A stretch of 64,000 nucleotides of DNA from Muraenolepis orangiensis (Eukaryota > Chordata > Actinopteri > Gadiformes > Muraenolepididae). The number at the start of each line of letters is the position of its first letter. Position 1 is the stretch's first letter. Below the pieces are notes generated by a model. That model saw only the letters and a list, made by a program, of their open reading frames with translations. It ran no database searches and had not been told where the DNA came from. Made by a program: the position numbers and the translations under genes. The stretch is from contig CM051013.1 in NCBI GenBank assembly GCA_027704905.1, forward strand, positions 9,096,643-9,160,642. Reading direction: 5' to 3'. Below, piece by piece: positions 1 through 26,135 of the stretch.

Positions 1-470
1 TCAATCATCCAGTGATAATTCAACCATCCAGTGATCATTCAACCATCCAGTGATCATTCAACCATCCAGTGATCATTCAATCATCCAGTGGTAATTCAAC
101 CATCCAGTGATCATTCAATCATCCAGTGATAATTCAACCATCCAGTGATCATTCAATCATCCAGTGATAATTCAACCCGCCAGTGATAATTCAATCATCC
201 AGTGATAATTTAACCATCCAATGATTATTTAATCATCCAGTGATAATAAAATAATCCAGTGATAATTTAACCATCCAGTGATATTCAACAATCCGGTAAT
301 AACTCAGTCATCCGGTGATTATTCAGTCATCCAGTAATAATTCAATCATCCAGTGATCATTCAATCATCCAGTGATAATTCAATCCTCCAGTGATAATTT
401 AACAATCCAGTGATATTCAACAATCCGGTGATAATTCAGTTATCCAGTGATAATTCAGTTATCCAGTGAG
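1..470. repeat. 19-bp minisatellite
   Basis: Degenerate tandem array with a period of about 19 bp and a core like CAATCATCCAGTGATAATT. It runs from the left edge, so its true length is unknown. Units differ at the CAAC/CAAT and GATAAT/GATCAT positions. A stray single unit recurs near 605-621. It lies in the intron downstream of the last visible elapor1 exon. Confidence 0.9.
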
Positions 471-570
471 TGTCCCCGGGCGCTGTACTAATGGCTGCCC
501 ACTGCTCCTAACACTAGGATGGGTCAAATGCAGAGAACTAATTTCCCTCAGGATAAAATAAGTAGTTAAA
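470..570 (+). repeat. 3' fragment of tRNA-derived SINE
   Basis: It shares the blocks CCCGGGCGCTGTA, GCCCACTGCTCCTAACACTA and GGATGGGTCAAATGCAGAGA with the fuller SINE copies at 16.3, 43.6, 44.9, 49.9 and 51.5 kb. The tRNA-like head is missing. It abuts the minisatellite on the left. Confidence 0.65.
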
Positions 571-820
571 ATAATAATAACTACTTATAATAATTCTTAT
601 AATAATTCATCCAGTGATAATTGTCTTTATGAAACAACACCCATATGTCCAGTATTGGATGAATAACATATATGGTACATTAAAACAGGAACATGAATGT
701 TTGAAAGGAGCCAGGTGAGCAGCTTTGAGGACCACCGTTTGCCAGGATGGCTGATATTTAAGAACACTCAATAGTCATACCACCATGGTCACAGCTAACG
801 TGCTCTAAACAACACACACG

Positions 821-851
<31 letters not shown>

Positions 852-1400
852 ACACACACACACACACGCACACACACACACGCACACAATAAATATATAA
901 ATGCTCAGGTGTGTACTGTGTTTTCCCTTGAAAATGTAATAAGCTGATTTATAAAATGGTACCTTACCTTATTTAGCTTTTTTGTTTTAGCTCCTTAGCT
1001 CTTTAGTCGACGTTACTCTGTTCTTATTTAACTTGGCCCTGCAGCATTATATTAGTTAGTAGCTACTTTAATTTTGACTAAATGCTTGCCTCTCCTGTAA
1101 GTCTTCGAGCCCTAACTTACTAAATGTTATGAACGTGTATACCCTCCTCCCCACACACCCCGAGACCCCCCCCCACACGCACACACACGCACACACACAG
1201 GTCATACGGTGTGTGTGCTCAGTACCTGGCCCCTTGAGTCACATGGGGTGTGAGTGTAGAAGTAGTCACTCTTTGTACACAGAGGTCTCGCTTTACAACT
1301 CCGTGAACCGGCCTCTGGGGAAACATTGGCCAAGTCAGAGGAAGGAGCCGGTGGGCATGCAGAGAAACACACACATCTCACACATTAAGATCCGGAGATA

Positions 1401-1401
<1 letters not shown>

Positions 1402-1462
<61 letters not shown>
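1402..1462. repeat. (AC)n microsatellite
   Basis: About 30 uninterrupted AC units. A related imperfect CA tract lies at 808-888. Both are intronic or 3' relative to the visible elapor1 exons. Confidence 0.95.
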
Positions 1463-1464
<2 letters not shown>

Positions 1465-1527
1465 TACTGGTGCATATTTGCATACTGATAACCTGGCCTT
1501 TAGCCTGGCCAAGGACTCATGCATAGT

Positions 1528-1696
1528 AGGTACGCATAGTATAGTCTAGTCTAGTCTAGTCTAGTCTAGTCTAGTCTAGTCTAGTCTAGTCTAGTCTAGT
1601 CTAGTCTAGTCTAGTCTAGTATAGTATAGTATAGTATAGTAAAGTCTAGTCTAGTCTAGTCTAGTCTAGTCTAGTCTAGTATAGTATAGTATAGTA
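1528..1696. repeat. Pentanucleotide (AGTCT/AGTAT)n array
   Basis: Tandem pentamer, mostly TAGTC, with two blocks changed to TAGTA (around 1620-1640 and 1680-1695). The alternating blocks suggest spreading of a single C-to-A change within the array. Confidence 0.95.
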
Positions 1697-1803
1697 GGAC
1701 TGCTACTTAACTATACTACAACTCAACATTTACTCAGGATGAATCAAAATGAATGAGTCGGGAATTTGGAATTCAAATTGGGAATTCAAAACCACCAACC
1801 TAC

Positions 1804-3661
1804 CGGCGTACGAGTATGGTTCACACTGATGGCACACGGTCGCTCCCTTGTTGGAGTAGGAGTCCGCGGGGCAGGGCCGACAGCGCGCGGACCCTTGCGT
1901 AGCGCTGTAGGTGCCCGGCTTGCAGAGGAAACACTCTGACGTGTAGGCCACCCCTAGACCCCCCCAACAGGAAAACAACGTGTTGATTATTAACAAACGG
2001 ACGATGGAGGAGGGTGCGGGAGGAGGGGGGTGGGGGGTGGGGGGGGGTGGTGGGGGGGGGATGGTGGGGGAGCACACTGCATAAACCGAACTGACTATGT
2101 TGAAGAAAGTCAAGACGATATCGGACCTGAGATGGCGATGTTCCTCAACAGGACCGGTTTGACGGCCGTTTCCTGCAGAGCGTACGCTGTGGTTCTCCAG
2201 TACAGAACGTTGGTTCCTCGGTTTAGTTTCACCTGGACACAGAAGGACGTGCACACACATTGAAGAGCATCAACGGACACGAGAGGCAGGTATTGTTTAG
2301 GAGGAAGGGTTTTCAAGCTTACGTTAAACTGACTCCAGTCGGCGTCGGATATCTTCACGAAGCGCCTCTCCGTCTCCGTGGACTGGCACTGGTCGTTCTG
2401 GACCTAGACCGCCCGGAGAGAGACATGGATCCACGATGATGAGTGAAAAAATGCACAGTCGGCTACGTTGATAAAGACTGCGTTGGACAACCGTCGGGGA
2501 CACTTACGAAAAACTCAAAGTAGATGTTGTTGTCAGGGTAAAGGTATTCGAAGGACACCTCTCCGGGTTTCTTGAGGTTGACGGCGTAGGACAAGGTGGT
2601 GGTGCACTCGTCTGTGTTGGAGGCGACGTGGTCCCCCTTGGGCACCCACATGGACCTGGGTAAAGGCACCGCAAACAGTTCGGTATGCTTCCGATATGTC
2701 CTCTTTACGACTGTCTCTGTACGGTTACCGGGTGCGATCCCCCAAACGGTGCGCAACCTGCTAGGCGGTTTCGATGACATCTATCTGAATATCTGAATTC
2801 ACTCTACAAGTCACTTTGGATACATGGCAAAATGGTCAATATAACATAACATATGTTATATACGTTCCTGACGCCGTGTGGAAACACTGCAGAGGAGGAA
2901 AAGACTCACCTGGAGCAGTTGGTCTTGGTGTCCTCGTTGTTGATGTTGACTCCATGCGTGGCGAAGCCCGTCGGGAGACCGTCCCACTCGTCGAAGGCCA
3001 CCCCCGTGCCCAGGGAGTAGCTCCCCGGGGCACACTTCTGGCAGCTCTGGCTGCTCATGTCCAGGAACTCCCCGTCGGTGCAGGAGAAGGCTGGCGGGAA
3101 ACGTAAGAAGGGAATGAAAGAACTTTACATTTACATTTTACATTACATTCATTTAGCAGACGTTTTTTATCCAAAGCGACTTACAATAAGTGCATTCAAC
3201 ATACGGTAGGTGCCTGACAAGCCTCCAAGAGCAGAACCAGTGCTCAGGTAAAAGCACATTAAGTTGTCTCCCTACATCTTACACAATAGGTACATGAAAC
3301 AGGGGCACTGGAAATAGTGAAGCTGCATGGATACTGCTCACCAAAACTGCTCCAAAAACTGTGACCTGTTTAAATTCATTGTAAACCGACAACCATGGCA
3401 CAAAGTGTCTCTCGCTGCAAGATCACCTGGCAGATATCTGACCGTGTATTAGGGGAAAACATAACATGACTCCAGCCTTGACCTTTAAAGGAGGACATGA
3501 GGGGGCGTCCTGGAAAAATATAGTCAAGGGATTAACTCACTGCATTGGGTGCCTTTGACAGGGTCTGGGAGTCCTGTGCACGTATCAAGCTTGTTGGGGA
3601 CAGCCACTCTCCACCTGGACTCCAGCATATCACACTCTGTGTACTCAAAGTGGTAGTCTGA
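1804..3661 (-). CDS. elapor1: ELAPOR1 (KIAA1324/EIG121 family), 5'-proximal exons, partial
   Basis: Six phase-compatible coding exons: 3541-3661, 2910-3090, 2508-2655, 2323-2403, 2127-2232 and 1804-1953. They encode the N-terminal extracellular part of a type I membrane glycoprotein of the endosome/lysosome-associated apoptosis and autophagy regulator family. Recognisable stretches include SDYHFEYTECD, FDEWDGLPTGFA, WVPKGDHVASNTDECT, LNRGTNVLYWRTTA, and the Cys-rich SECFLCKPGTYS and CRPCPADSYSNKGATVC repeat typical of GCC2/GCC3 modules. The signal-peptide exon was not found upstream of 3661, and the later modules and transmembrane segment lie off the left edge. The donor at 2126 (GTCCGA) is weak. 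I choose ELAPOR1 over ELAPOR2 because the neighbour is cfap276, which I recall as the human KIAA1324 neighbour on 1p13. Confidence 0.85.
3119..3260. repeat. Interspersed teleost repeat
   Basis: Contains TTTAGCAGACG, TATCCAAAGCGACTTACA and GTGCATTCAACAT, a sequence I recognise as common interspersed repeat DNA in teleosts. It lies in the elapor1 intron between 3091 and 3540. I see no coding capacity. Confidence 0.6.
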
Positions 3662-5835
3662 CTGGAAAAAGCGGAGAGGAAATGTAAAATGGAAATGTAA
3701 CTGTAAACCAGTATGACGACAAACAGCTATGAGCTATCAACATAAGGAAAAGCAAGAGAGTCAAACAGGGGTGATGCGATGAAGAGCCGGAGATGCAGTT
3801 GTAGTATTAAAAAGCCATGATCATGTCAGTCATGCGTTTCATACGTTGCCTCTGAACCAGGGCAACCGCTTTTCCAAATAAAGTTGGGAGCCAATATTTA
3901 CCCAAGAAAGCTGCCTCACCTGTTGTCTCAATACATTCTTCTTTTTTTTTTATAATCAAGGACGTACTAGTGATCCCTCCAGGGTTGACTTAATGAGGGG
4001 GAGACAATGTTTGTGAACCAATCCTTACGTAAACACGTCACCTTAGAGTTGTGGCCAAAAAGTAGCCTTTTTCTATGCGGGGACAACTAACACTGTGATG
4101 CTGCTTAGTGAGTTTCCGCCTCCTTTTAAAACTTGCGGTTCATTTACAAACACGACCCAACCCACAATGCACTCCAATTATACCAATCGTATTAGTCTCC
4201 CATTTTAATCCTTCATAATTGCAGGCGGGGAGAACATTGACCTAAGATGTGTTCACTGTGACTCGCGGCACCTGAGATGTTGTGACTAACGGCCTTGCTT
4301 TAGCCTATTAAAGTACCAAAGCCATTTTAGCCAAGACCAGATCAAACCATGGGGGGGGGGGTGAACAGTTGAATAGTTGACATCAGCAGAGGAAAGCTCT
4401 GTGTTTCTGATTAGGGCCGCTTCATTAGCTGCGGGCCGAGATATCCCCTTACCCGAGGGTCTGAGGGTCCAGTGATGAATATAAATTAAAAGGCAGGTAT
4501 GCGCGCGCAAGCCCAAACCTCTCTCTTTTAAACAAACATGAGGACGCCACGGCAACGGGACAGTGGGGATCAACAGGTCTCACGGTCAAATGACTTCTGG
4601 TGGAGTCAAAAAAACACATTCACCTGCGAGGCAGCTGCTGCACAGTTTCAACTCATAAGCTCACTCACCTCGAAATGCAGGCGCTAGAGTTGCCATAGAG
4701 GGCAATACCATGCAAACAGATAAGCCCCGACACGGTATCTCTCTGCCATAAAGAACTCTACTAGGCCCTTATTATCAAATGCCACAGTTGCAATGTAAAT
4801 ATTTAGAAGTTAGGTTACCAGATAAGTAAGACATTGAAGTACTTAGGGAGTTAAAGGGGTTTTTTTTGGTCTGGTAGAACTGGTAGAACAGTTTTTTTTT
4901 AATTCACATTTAGTTGTTGGCTTGAAATACTCTTTACTACTATACCTATGTTGTAGTATTGATGAAACCATCCAGTGAGTCGTGATTACATAGATTCCAT
5001 CGATTTCAGAAGACACACATTTGCAGGTTAAACATATGTTTAACATATGTTGATTTCCCACATGGGTCACTTATTATGTTGAAGCCTCTTTTTCAAGAAC
5101 CCTTTTTTATTTTTTAAATACACGTATTCTATGTATATTATAATATCAAACTGTAAAAGTAAAACATTAAAAAAAAGGACATTTCAGACACAGCTGTATG
5201 ACAACCCCATAGTTAAATAGTTTATATTTTGAATAGAAAGGCTGTGTGAGTTTGGTCTATGGCAGTGGTATTTGTGGTGTTTTTACATTCTGTAATAAAA
5301 AATGAATAAGATATTCAATTCAAGCTCTACCATAATAGTACTACTAATAGTAGTAATAGGCCCAATTTGTAATAGGGCCAATTGTGCACATTTATTTAGA
5401 ATTTGTAACTCATTTCAGTTGAAACATGGGCCTACAACCAACTATAATAAAACGTCCCCGAGGTGAACAAGGTTTTAGCACATCACAGCTCAATGGTTGT
5501 GTGCCTGCCTGGTTTGATGACATTAAAATGTTAACGCAAATACAACAAAACAAAAAAACACGGATCAAGTTATTATCGATTGTTATTCATCTTACCTCTT
5601 TACACAGGGGCAATTCCGCATTGACATGGGCATTAAATGCATGCCACATTACAAAATAAGAGAGATGCGCCAGCAGCATGGTTTCTGTTCACGGGTCGAC
5701 CTGTAACTGTAGTGGTGACGTTATAGAGGTTAGGTGATAGAGAGAGATCCGCGTGTAGGCGCGGCTTCACTCTGAACGGCGGGCGGTCAACACAGGTCCG
5801 TCCCCTGGGGATTGGGATTGGGTGGCTACCTGCTA

Positions 5836-5902
5836 TAGCTATATATATATATAATATATAATATATTATATATATATAATATATTATATATATATATATA
5901 TA

Positions 5903-5948
<46 letters not shown>

Positions 5949-5997
5949 AATATATTATATATATATATATATAATATATTATATATATATATATATA

Positions 5998-6037
<40 letters not shown>

Positions 6038-6061
6038 TATATATATATATATATAATATAT

Positions 6062-6094
<33 letters not shown>

Positions 6095-6121
6095 ATATAT
6101 ATATATATAATATATATATAT

Positions 6122-6155
<34 letters not shown>
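5836..6155. repeat. Long (AT)n tract
   Basis: About 320 bp of nearly pure TA dinucleotide with regular AATATATTA interruptions. It is self-complementary along its whole length. ORFs rich in I and Y over this region are artefacts. Confidence 0.95.
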
Positions 6156-6560
6156 GTATTACACCACTGCACCTTTTTTTGTATGGATATACATTTGTAA
6201 TTTGAACTAGTGTACATATAACCACCGCAATATGTATATCCAATTGTTCCCTGACTTTTACCTGTTCATTTTAGTTTTTATTATTATTTATATATATATT
6301 TTAATTGCGTTTTGTAAAGAGTGACCATGAGGATTGCGCGACAATTTCGCTGTACATGTACAATGACCATAAAGGCATTCTGATTTCGATGTTTGGGGAT
6401 TTTAATATAGGGGGCGTGGCCACAATATAGCCGCGCAAGTGGCGTGGGGGAACTGGGGATTGTGGGTAATATGGGTTTTCGGGTTGTGTTTTTGTTTGTT
6501 CTGTTGTTCTGTGGTGTTCCAGAACATATGTGGGTTAATTATTGTGTGTGTTACGTTTTG

Positions 6561-6672
6561 GTTATTATATATATATATATATCTATCTATCTATCTATAT
6601 CTCTATCTCTATCTATATCTATATCTATATAACTATAACTATATCTATATATCTATATATCTATATATCTCT
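6561..6672. repeat. AT/TATC microsatellite
   Basis: A TA run grading into TATC and TATCTA units. It is followed by a short direct repeat of CACCGTTGGTGAG...GTCAGTTCGGGG (about 6675-6740), seen twice. Confidence 0.9.
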
Positions 6673-7025
6673 CACCGTTGGTGAGTGTCAGTTCGGGGTT
6701 ATGCGCCACCGTTGGTGAGAGTGTCAGTTCGGGGAGTTATACGTCGTGCTGTGGATCATTGCTGACTTTTTTTAATCTATGCTGATACAAGAACATCCCC
6801 TCGTATCTTACTGTAAGCTCCTCTACCGAGATCGCTACAATATTTAAAAAATATTTAATTGATATATGAATAGGCTATATGTAGGATATATAAACGATTT
6901 GATACGTTGAGTTTTTCTTGTAAGTTAATAGTTAATAAACATTACAACAGTACAAATTTGGGGCAACAAAAAAACTTTTTGTCCAAAAATAATCAATAAC
7001 GTGGGTTGACCACTTACATTCAGTG

Positions 7026-7038
7026 GTTGCTTAGAAAC
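7026..7038 (+). promoter_or_regulatory. RFX X-box-like site upstream of cfap276
   Basis: GTTGCTTAGAAAC closely matches the RFX X-box consensus (two half-sites, GTTNCC and GGNAAC type, spaced by about 2 bp). It lies 80 bp upstream of the cfap276 start codon. RFX factors are known to drive ciliary genes through X-boxes at this distance. The site is seen directly; its function is inferred. Confidence 0.6.
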
Positions 7039-7117
7039 CAGAAAGTACACATTGTAGCTTGTAAGCCCGTCGAACAACTCTCTAGGGGCCTGGTCGGCGC
7101 TCTCAAGTCACCACAAC

Positions 7118-8771
7118 ATGTCAAAACGTAACCCCTATCCGATCCCGAGAGTGGAGAACGACCACTCGTTCACGGGGAAGCCGCCACAGGTGAGAGGTTT
7201 TTTTTATTTTTTAACTTTTCAATGAGAACACGTTTAGCTTCATGCACAATGCACTCATGCTTCGTACCACGTCGATAACACACGGTTTATCGACGTGGTA
7301 CAAGCATGAGTGAGTGTGTGTGTGTGTGTGGTGTGTGGTGTGTGTGTGTGTATACAGAAAAAGCCATCGGGTAAACCAACTCATCTGGCCCAGTACGAGG
7401 AGCCGTGGAGTCGCCTAGCGGCGACGTCCTCGAGCGCCCAACGGAGCGCGACGCTGCACAAGCCAGAGGTTTACAATCCGCTTCATTTGCATAATAACAT
7501 ACACGATGTTGGCCGCGCGGCGACATCGACAAGCCGTCTTCAGTAGGGTCGTTGTGGGCATGGGTGGGATTTTTTTTTTGGGGGGGGGGGGGGGATTGCT
7601 TTACAGAAACACGTATACGTATTACGGTATACATGTTAATTCATAATTGTTTAACTATTGTCAAACCTTGAAAATAAGGAATTCTTTAAATCGTCTTATA
7701 ATTCCCAAGGAGGTCCCATGTCAAAACAATTGCATCCATCGATAGATATGAACCCATAGGTTGTAACGTCCTATATTTAACTGGTGAATCACGTTTGTTA
7801 ATGCAATAGCCGTTGTGTGATTATTGATTATTGTGATTATGAGTCTGTAAGCGTAATTTTTTTGAGCAAGTCACCAACTACATTGAATCGTTACCCAGAC
7901 CCCCTTAAGCACATCTGATGCGACTCTCCCTCCACTTCTCCAGGCTTCAAACGGACTTCACCTGAAGTCCGTCAACAACGAAGACCTCGTCGGGACCAGG
8001 AGCCAGACCGTGTACAAGCGGGAGACCGTCTCAGAGGACCATGGGTAGGAACAGGAACATGCTCAATGCTGCCATTACTGCCCCAAGTGAATAGCGCTCA
8101 CAACGTGTTCTCTAATCTCATATCAACCAACAGGACGCCTAAAAACCATGAGACACAAAAAGTCCTACAAGAACCGCTGAAGAAGAACAGTATTAGGATG
8201 TGGATTGACCCCCAGAAATGCTCCATACACAGCATCAAAGGAACAATAGGTAAACAGACTACCTGCCTGCCTGCCTTCCTTTCGCTGGTGAAGTTGATCA
8301 GTAATGATGAATGAACAGTAGGATTATTAACAGTAACAATATGTATTAACACAACAGTGAATGGCACAACATAACAGCAAAACACTTTAAATGAAAACTA
8401 AAAGCAACACACAAGCCTGCCTGCCATCCTGCCTTCCACTGGTGAAGTGGATCAGTAATTATGAATGAACAATATGATTATTAACAGTAACAATGTGTAT
8501 TAACATCAAAACAATCAAAACAGTTCAGATTCAGTAAAAATAAAAAGCAGCATCCATCCATCCAATCTCACTCAGCAAAAAGCGGCATACAATTCAAAAT
8601 AAAAGCTGAACCATGAAGTCGACTGGGCCAATGCAACACTGAAAAAGCCATTAACTTAACCTCTTATTGATTCAGACTTTTTCTTTTCCCTTTTCCCAAG
8701 AGTCTGACCACAACTCGTCGACTAACGGGGGCTACTCCAGGAAGCCAGACGGCGGCTTCTACTCCACCTGA
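7118..8771 (+). CDS. cfap276: Cilia and flagella associated protein 276 (C1orf194 orthologue)
   Basis: Five coding exons: 7118-7189, 7358-7468, 7944-8044, 8134-8249 and 8701-8771. All junctions are phase-consistent, giving about 156 aa (human C1orf194 is about 169). Diagnostic segments are NPYPIPRVENDHSFTGK at the start, KPTHLAQYEEPWSRL, MWIDPQKCSIHSIKGTI, and the terminal STNGGYSRKPDGGFYST before the stop. CFAP276 is a microtubule inner protein of axonemal doublets. The start is the first in-frame ATG after the X-box and sits in the context ACAACATGT. Exon 2 follows a TG repeat that ends in the acceptor TATACAG. The gene is divergent from elapor1 and convergent with smc5. Confidence 0.9.
7252..7312. 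repeat. Short perfect-type hairpin in cfap276 intron 1
   Basis: Arms 7252-7278 and 7287-7312 are complementary apart from a single bulged base, with a loop of about 8 nt. They share the core GTACCACGTCGATAA and its complement. The hairpin ends about 45 bp before the exon 2 acceptor. Confidence 0.85.
8265..8503. repeat. Imperfect tandem duplication in cfap276 intron 4
   Basis: The block beginning with CTGCC repeats and CTGGTGAAG, then GATCAGTAAT and ATTATTAACAGTAACAAT, occurs at about 8265-8349 and again at about 8415-8503. No coding capacity is seen. Confidence 0.8.
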
Positions 8772-8864
8772 AGGCTCCTTCCACACTCGAAAATGACTAA
8801 AAAAACCGACAACGGCAAACATTTGAAGAAAGGTGGTGGAGGAGGAGGAGGAGGCAGGAGTCTA

Positions 8865-8870
8865 AATAAA
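8865..8870 (+). terminator. cfap276 poly(A) signal
   Basis: AATAAA lies 94 bp after the cfap276 stop codon, following a GGA repeat. No comparable signal for smc5 on the opposite strand was located with confidence in the 400 bp between the two convergent stop codons. Confidence 0.7.
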
Positions 8871-9172
8871 GTCATTTCTCAAGACGCCGTGTTTGTAGCG
8901 CTTTTGGTTCATGACAATCACAGACAGCCGTGGTCCCAACTGTTCGTAAGTTAAAGATAAAAGCATGTTGTCGTTTTTTTCTTCTTCTTTTTTTTTTTTT
9001 TTTACAGAAATGGGTTTTGTCCGCAAAACCAACGAGAGATCTCTTTTACTCACCAATCCAATAATAGCAGCAGGCACAACAGGCTACATTTCCCCCCCCC
9101 CCCCCCCCCGCACCCGCCCCTGCTTAGTGTGACGTCAGGTAGAACGGGTGTCCACTGTACGTCGTTCACTTG

Positions 9173-23237
<14,065 letters not shown>

Positions 23238-23338
23238 GTTGTTTATGTGGAAGGAGGGGGGGGGGTGTACGCATTCGCAACGACGAGGTTGCATTGGCGC
23301 CTTCGTTAAGACGATGTCGGCGTGTGATTGGGTGACAG

Positions 23339-26135
23339 TAGTGGTGTGTCGTTCGTCAACGAACGGGTCTTAACGAACGGGGTCTTTTCGGTGAACGAGA
23401 ACCAGTTCGTCGTTCGTTCCCATATTTCCATCTCGTTCGTTCGTTCACTTCGTTGTTGTTGTTGTTGTTTTTTTAAGTGCCTCGCGGGCAGGATCACCCC
23501 GCGGCGGAGTGAACTGCTTGAAAGAACTGAAAGAACTGGGAGAACGAACGACCGACAAGAGTATGTGAACGACGACTCGTTCATTGAACGAGTCTCCAGT
23601 GAACGAGTCTCTGGTTCGTTCTCCCAGTTCCTTCAAGCACTCCCAGTTCCTTCGTTCGTTGAACGAACTGTATCTTATCTCATCATTTTCTTTTAAATAA
23701 TTTATATTTGAAATATAATATAATATATATTACATTAGATGCAAATGTGTTGTCATTGCACAGCACAAGTAAAGTACAGCGAAAATAAGCTGCCATCTAA
23801 CCAGAGTGCAAATGTCACTGTAAAGTGCAGGGTAATATATAATGTACAGTGGTTAAACAAGATGCAAAGACAGTCTAATATAAAAACGGTATCAAATAAC
23901 TTGCAGAGTATGGATAAGAATAAGAATTATAGGTGTATATATATATACACAGGTAAAAGTATTCAACAGGTAGTGATCATGGGTATGCAATTATATCAAC
24001 AGGATAAATATATATAAATGTATATACAGCAGGTAGTGAGCAGGGATATTATGCAGTTGAAGATTAATATATATATATATACGGTAAGTACAGTCAAAAT
24101 AAAAATGTACATGAAACATTGTTTACATACAGGTATGTAAACAATAAATAATCAAATGTAAACTATAGGTAGGGAGTTGTGATAACAGTGCAAGGCCATT
24201 GAAGACATTGATGGTGATACGATAGTCAGCAAATTCAGAGTTTGTTAGATTAGATTAGATTCACATGTATTGTCATTGCGCAGCACAAGTACAGTACAGT
24301 GAAAATTATTTAGCATCTAACCGGAGTGCAAATGTTGCAGTAAAGTGCATGGTAATATAATTTTAATTTAGTTTAAATGTACAGGTTAAAAGACAGTCTA
24401 GGTATAAATGTGATATGAGCATAATAATATATTATGCTATAGATACAGTATATGTATATACAGGTGAGTGAGTATTTAACAGGTAGTGATCAGGGGTATG
24501 CTATTATTGAAAGCAGGATACAAATATATACATGTAAATGTATATACAAGTGAGCAGGCACGTGCACACATGGACATCAAAGGGGGCTTGAGCCCCTGCC
24601 CTTTTTCTTCCTCCAGAGAAAGTGACCTTTTTATGGGATGCTTTTTTTTCTAAATTTATAGATATCTACTCCTGTTTGCACACAGTTTCCCTTTCAAAAT
24701 ATGTTGATTGAATAAAAGTATCAGGTATCAGGTCGGGAGATTACTCAAGTCAAGTTCCGAGGCTCTCTCTACCCTCCCTCCCTCCTGAGCTAAGGCAATT
24801 TATCATGGGCATACAGGCTAATGTACTATACTTAAGGGGAGACACTACAGGTGTTAACTATGCCTAATTCAAATGTGCTAATTTGCAAGTGAAAAGACTA
24901 AACATATCACCTCACAACTTCCCCAGATAGTTACTTACGTCAAGTCGGTATTTTCCCCTGAAATGTTATGTTTAAATATGCAGATTAGCTTTAAATCTAT
25001 AGATGAATTCAGACAGGGTAGTAAAACGAACACCATTTTGTTTTTTGGACGTTTTCTTTCCATTAGAGTGAAAGAAAACATGGAAGCAAAATATAACAAA
25101 ATGTACAAGTACATGAAAAAACGGTCTTTTTGCCTGTATTGTCCTGCCTTAAACAGTAACTTCATAATTTTGATTGTTGTCTGCTGATTTAATAACTATT
25201 AATTTTACTAGTTTGTTGTATGCTGATAGATCTTAATCATTACATGATACAGCGACCCACCCTCATGTGTGAAAGGAGGGAATTGTAGTTACACTGAAAC
25301 TAAGTCCTTGTCAACAGCAGTTATTTTATGTTATTTGTGCGGTAAGTGTAATAATAATAATGTGTTGGATCATTAATGTATTCAGGCAATTCAGTATTCT
25401 ATTGCTTGGCTTAACTTTTAGTTTTAAAACATTTTTTATAAATGATTATGGGAAGTGCCCTTTAGCTCCTGCCCCCCGAAAATGTCTGTGCACGTCCCTG
25501 CAAGTGAGCATATATAAATGTATGGCAAATATAAATGTATATGTATATACAGGAGTAGGAGCAGTTCTATCAACAGATTTAAATATATATTGCAGGTACA
25601 GTAAACAGGTATCTTAGTAATAAATATGTAAACTATAGAGAGGTAGGTAGTTGTGATAGTTTGTTTTTACAGTTAGTCAGAGGCATTGGTGGTGATTGTT
25701 ATAGGTGTACGTTGGGCATTGGCAGCAGAGCCGGGGGAAGGGGGGGATGTCATCGTTGTTCAGAGAGATGACAGCTGATTAGATCAGATCGGATAACGCA
25801 GTTATGAACACGACATTGGCTGGAAAGTAAATGTGTGAATGACCATATAGATCTACAAACAAACGAGAGTATTGCCCGCTCTGAATCTGTGACGGGTTGT
25901 AAAACAAGTCGTTCACGGCATTAAACTGCACATGAACGACGCAGTGATTACATTTTACATGTATTAGAGAAATACATGATTTATTAAAACGTTATTCCCC
26001 CAGATGCCTGGGTAAAACCAATTGGTAAAGGAAACTACAACCGGAAGTGATGAACCGATCTAAAAGATCTAGATCTTTTAGGTGAACTGAACGAAGTGAA
26101 CTGGATCCCAGAAATGAATCATTTTTGCCACCTTA
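23339..26135. mobile_element. hAT-like insertion, about 2.8 kb, non-coding, hosting a second element
   Basis: The perfect 8-bp direct repeat GGTGACAG flanks the segment (23331-23338 and 26136-26143), the target-site length of hAT elements. The left end is TAGTGGTGTGTCGTTCG with many GTTCG/CGAAC palindromes. The right end finishes AATCATTTTTGCCACCTTA. Terminal inversion is weak, so this could be a composite. Inside are two diverged copies (about 23730-23850 and 24245-24360) of a block with TTGTCATTGC, CAGCACAAGT and GAGTGCAAATGT. No transposase is visible. Confidence 0.55.
24555..25500. mobile_element. Non-autonomous hAT-like element, 946 bp, nested
   Basis: The exact 8-bp target duplication CAAGTGAG flanks it (24547-24554 and 25501-25508). 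Terminal inverted repeats are CAGGCACGTGCACACA at the left and, read inward from the right, CAGGGACGTGCACAGA (14 of 16 match). These are hallmark features of hAT elements. The longest internal ORFs are under 90 codons and show no transposase similarity that I recognise. It interrupts the repeat-rich interior of the larger element. Confidence 0.85.

Larger units (their letters stand above)
3662..7025. other. Intergenic or elapor1 5' region
   Basis: Lies between the first visible elapor1 exon and the cfap276 promoter. It should contain the elapor1 first exon and promoter, but I could not place a signal-peptide exon. A G+C-richer patch around 5745-5815 is a possible promoter, not proven. The rest is AT-rich sequence, microsatellites and a probable retroelement 3' tail near 6305-6390 (CAATTTCGCTGTACATGTAC, then AAAGGCATTCTGATTT). 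Confidence 0.5.

Noticed and set aside
1..470. CRISPR-like array
   Set aside because: Units are contiguous 19-bp repeats with no spacers, in a vertebrate genome.
5633..6243. Long minus-strand ORFs rich in Ile/Tyr
   Set aside because: They are translations of the (AT)n tract and show no domain.
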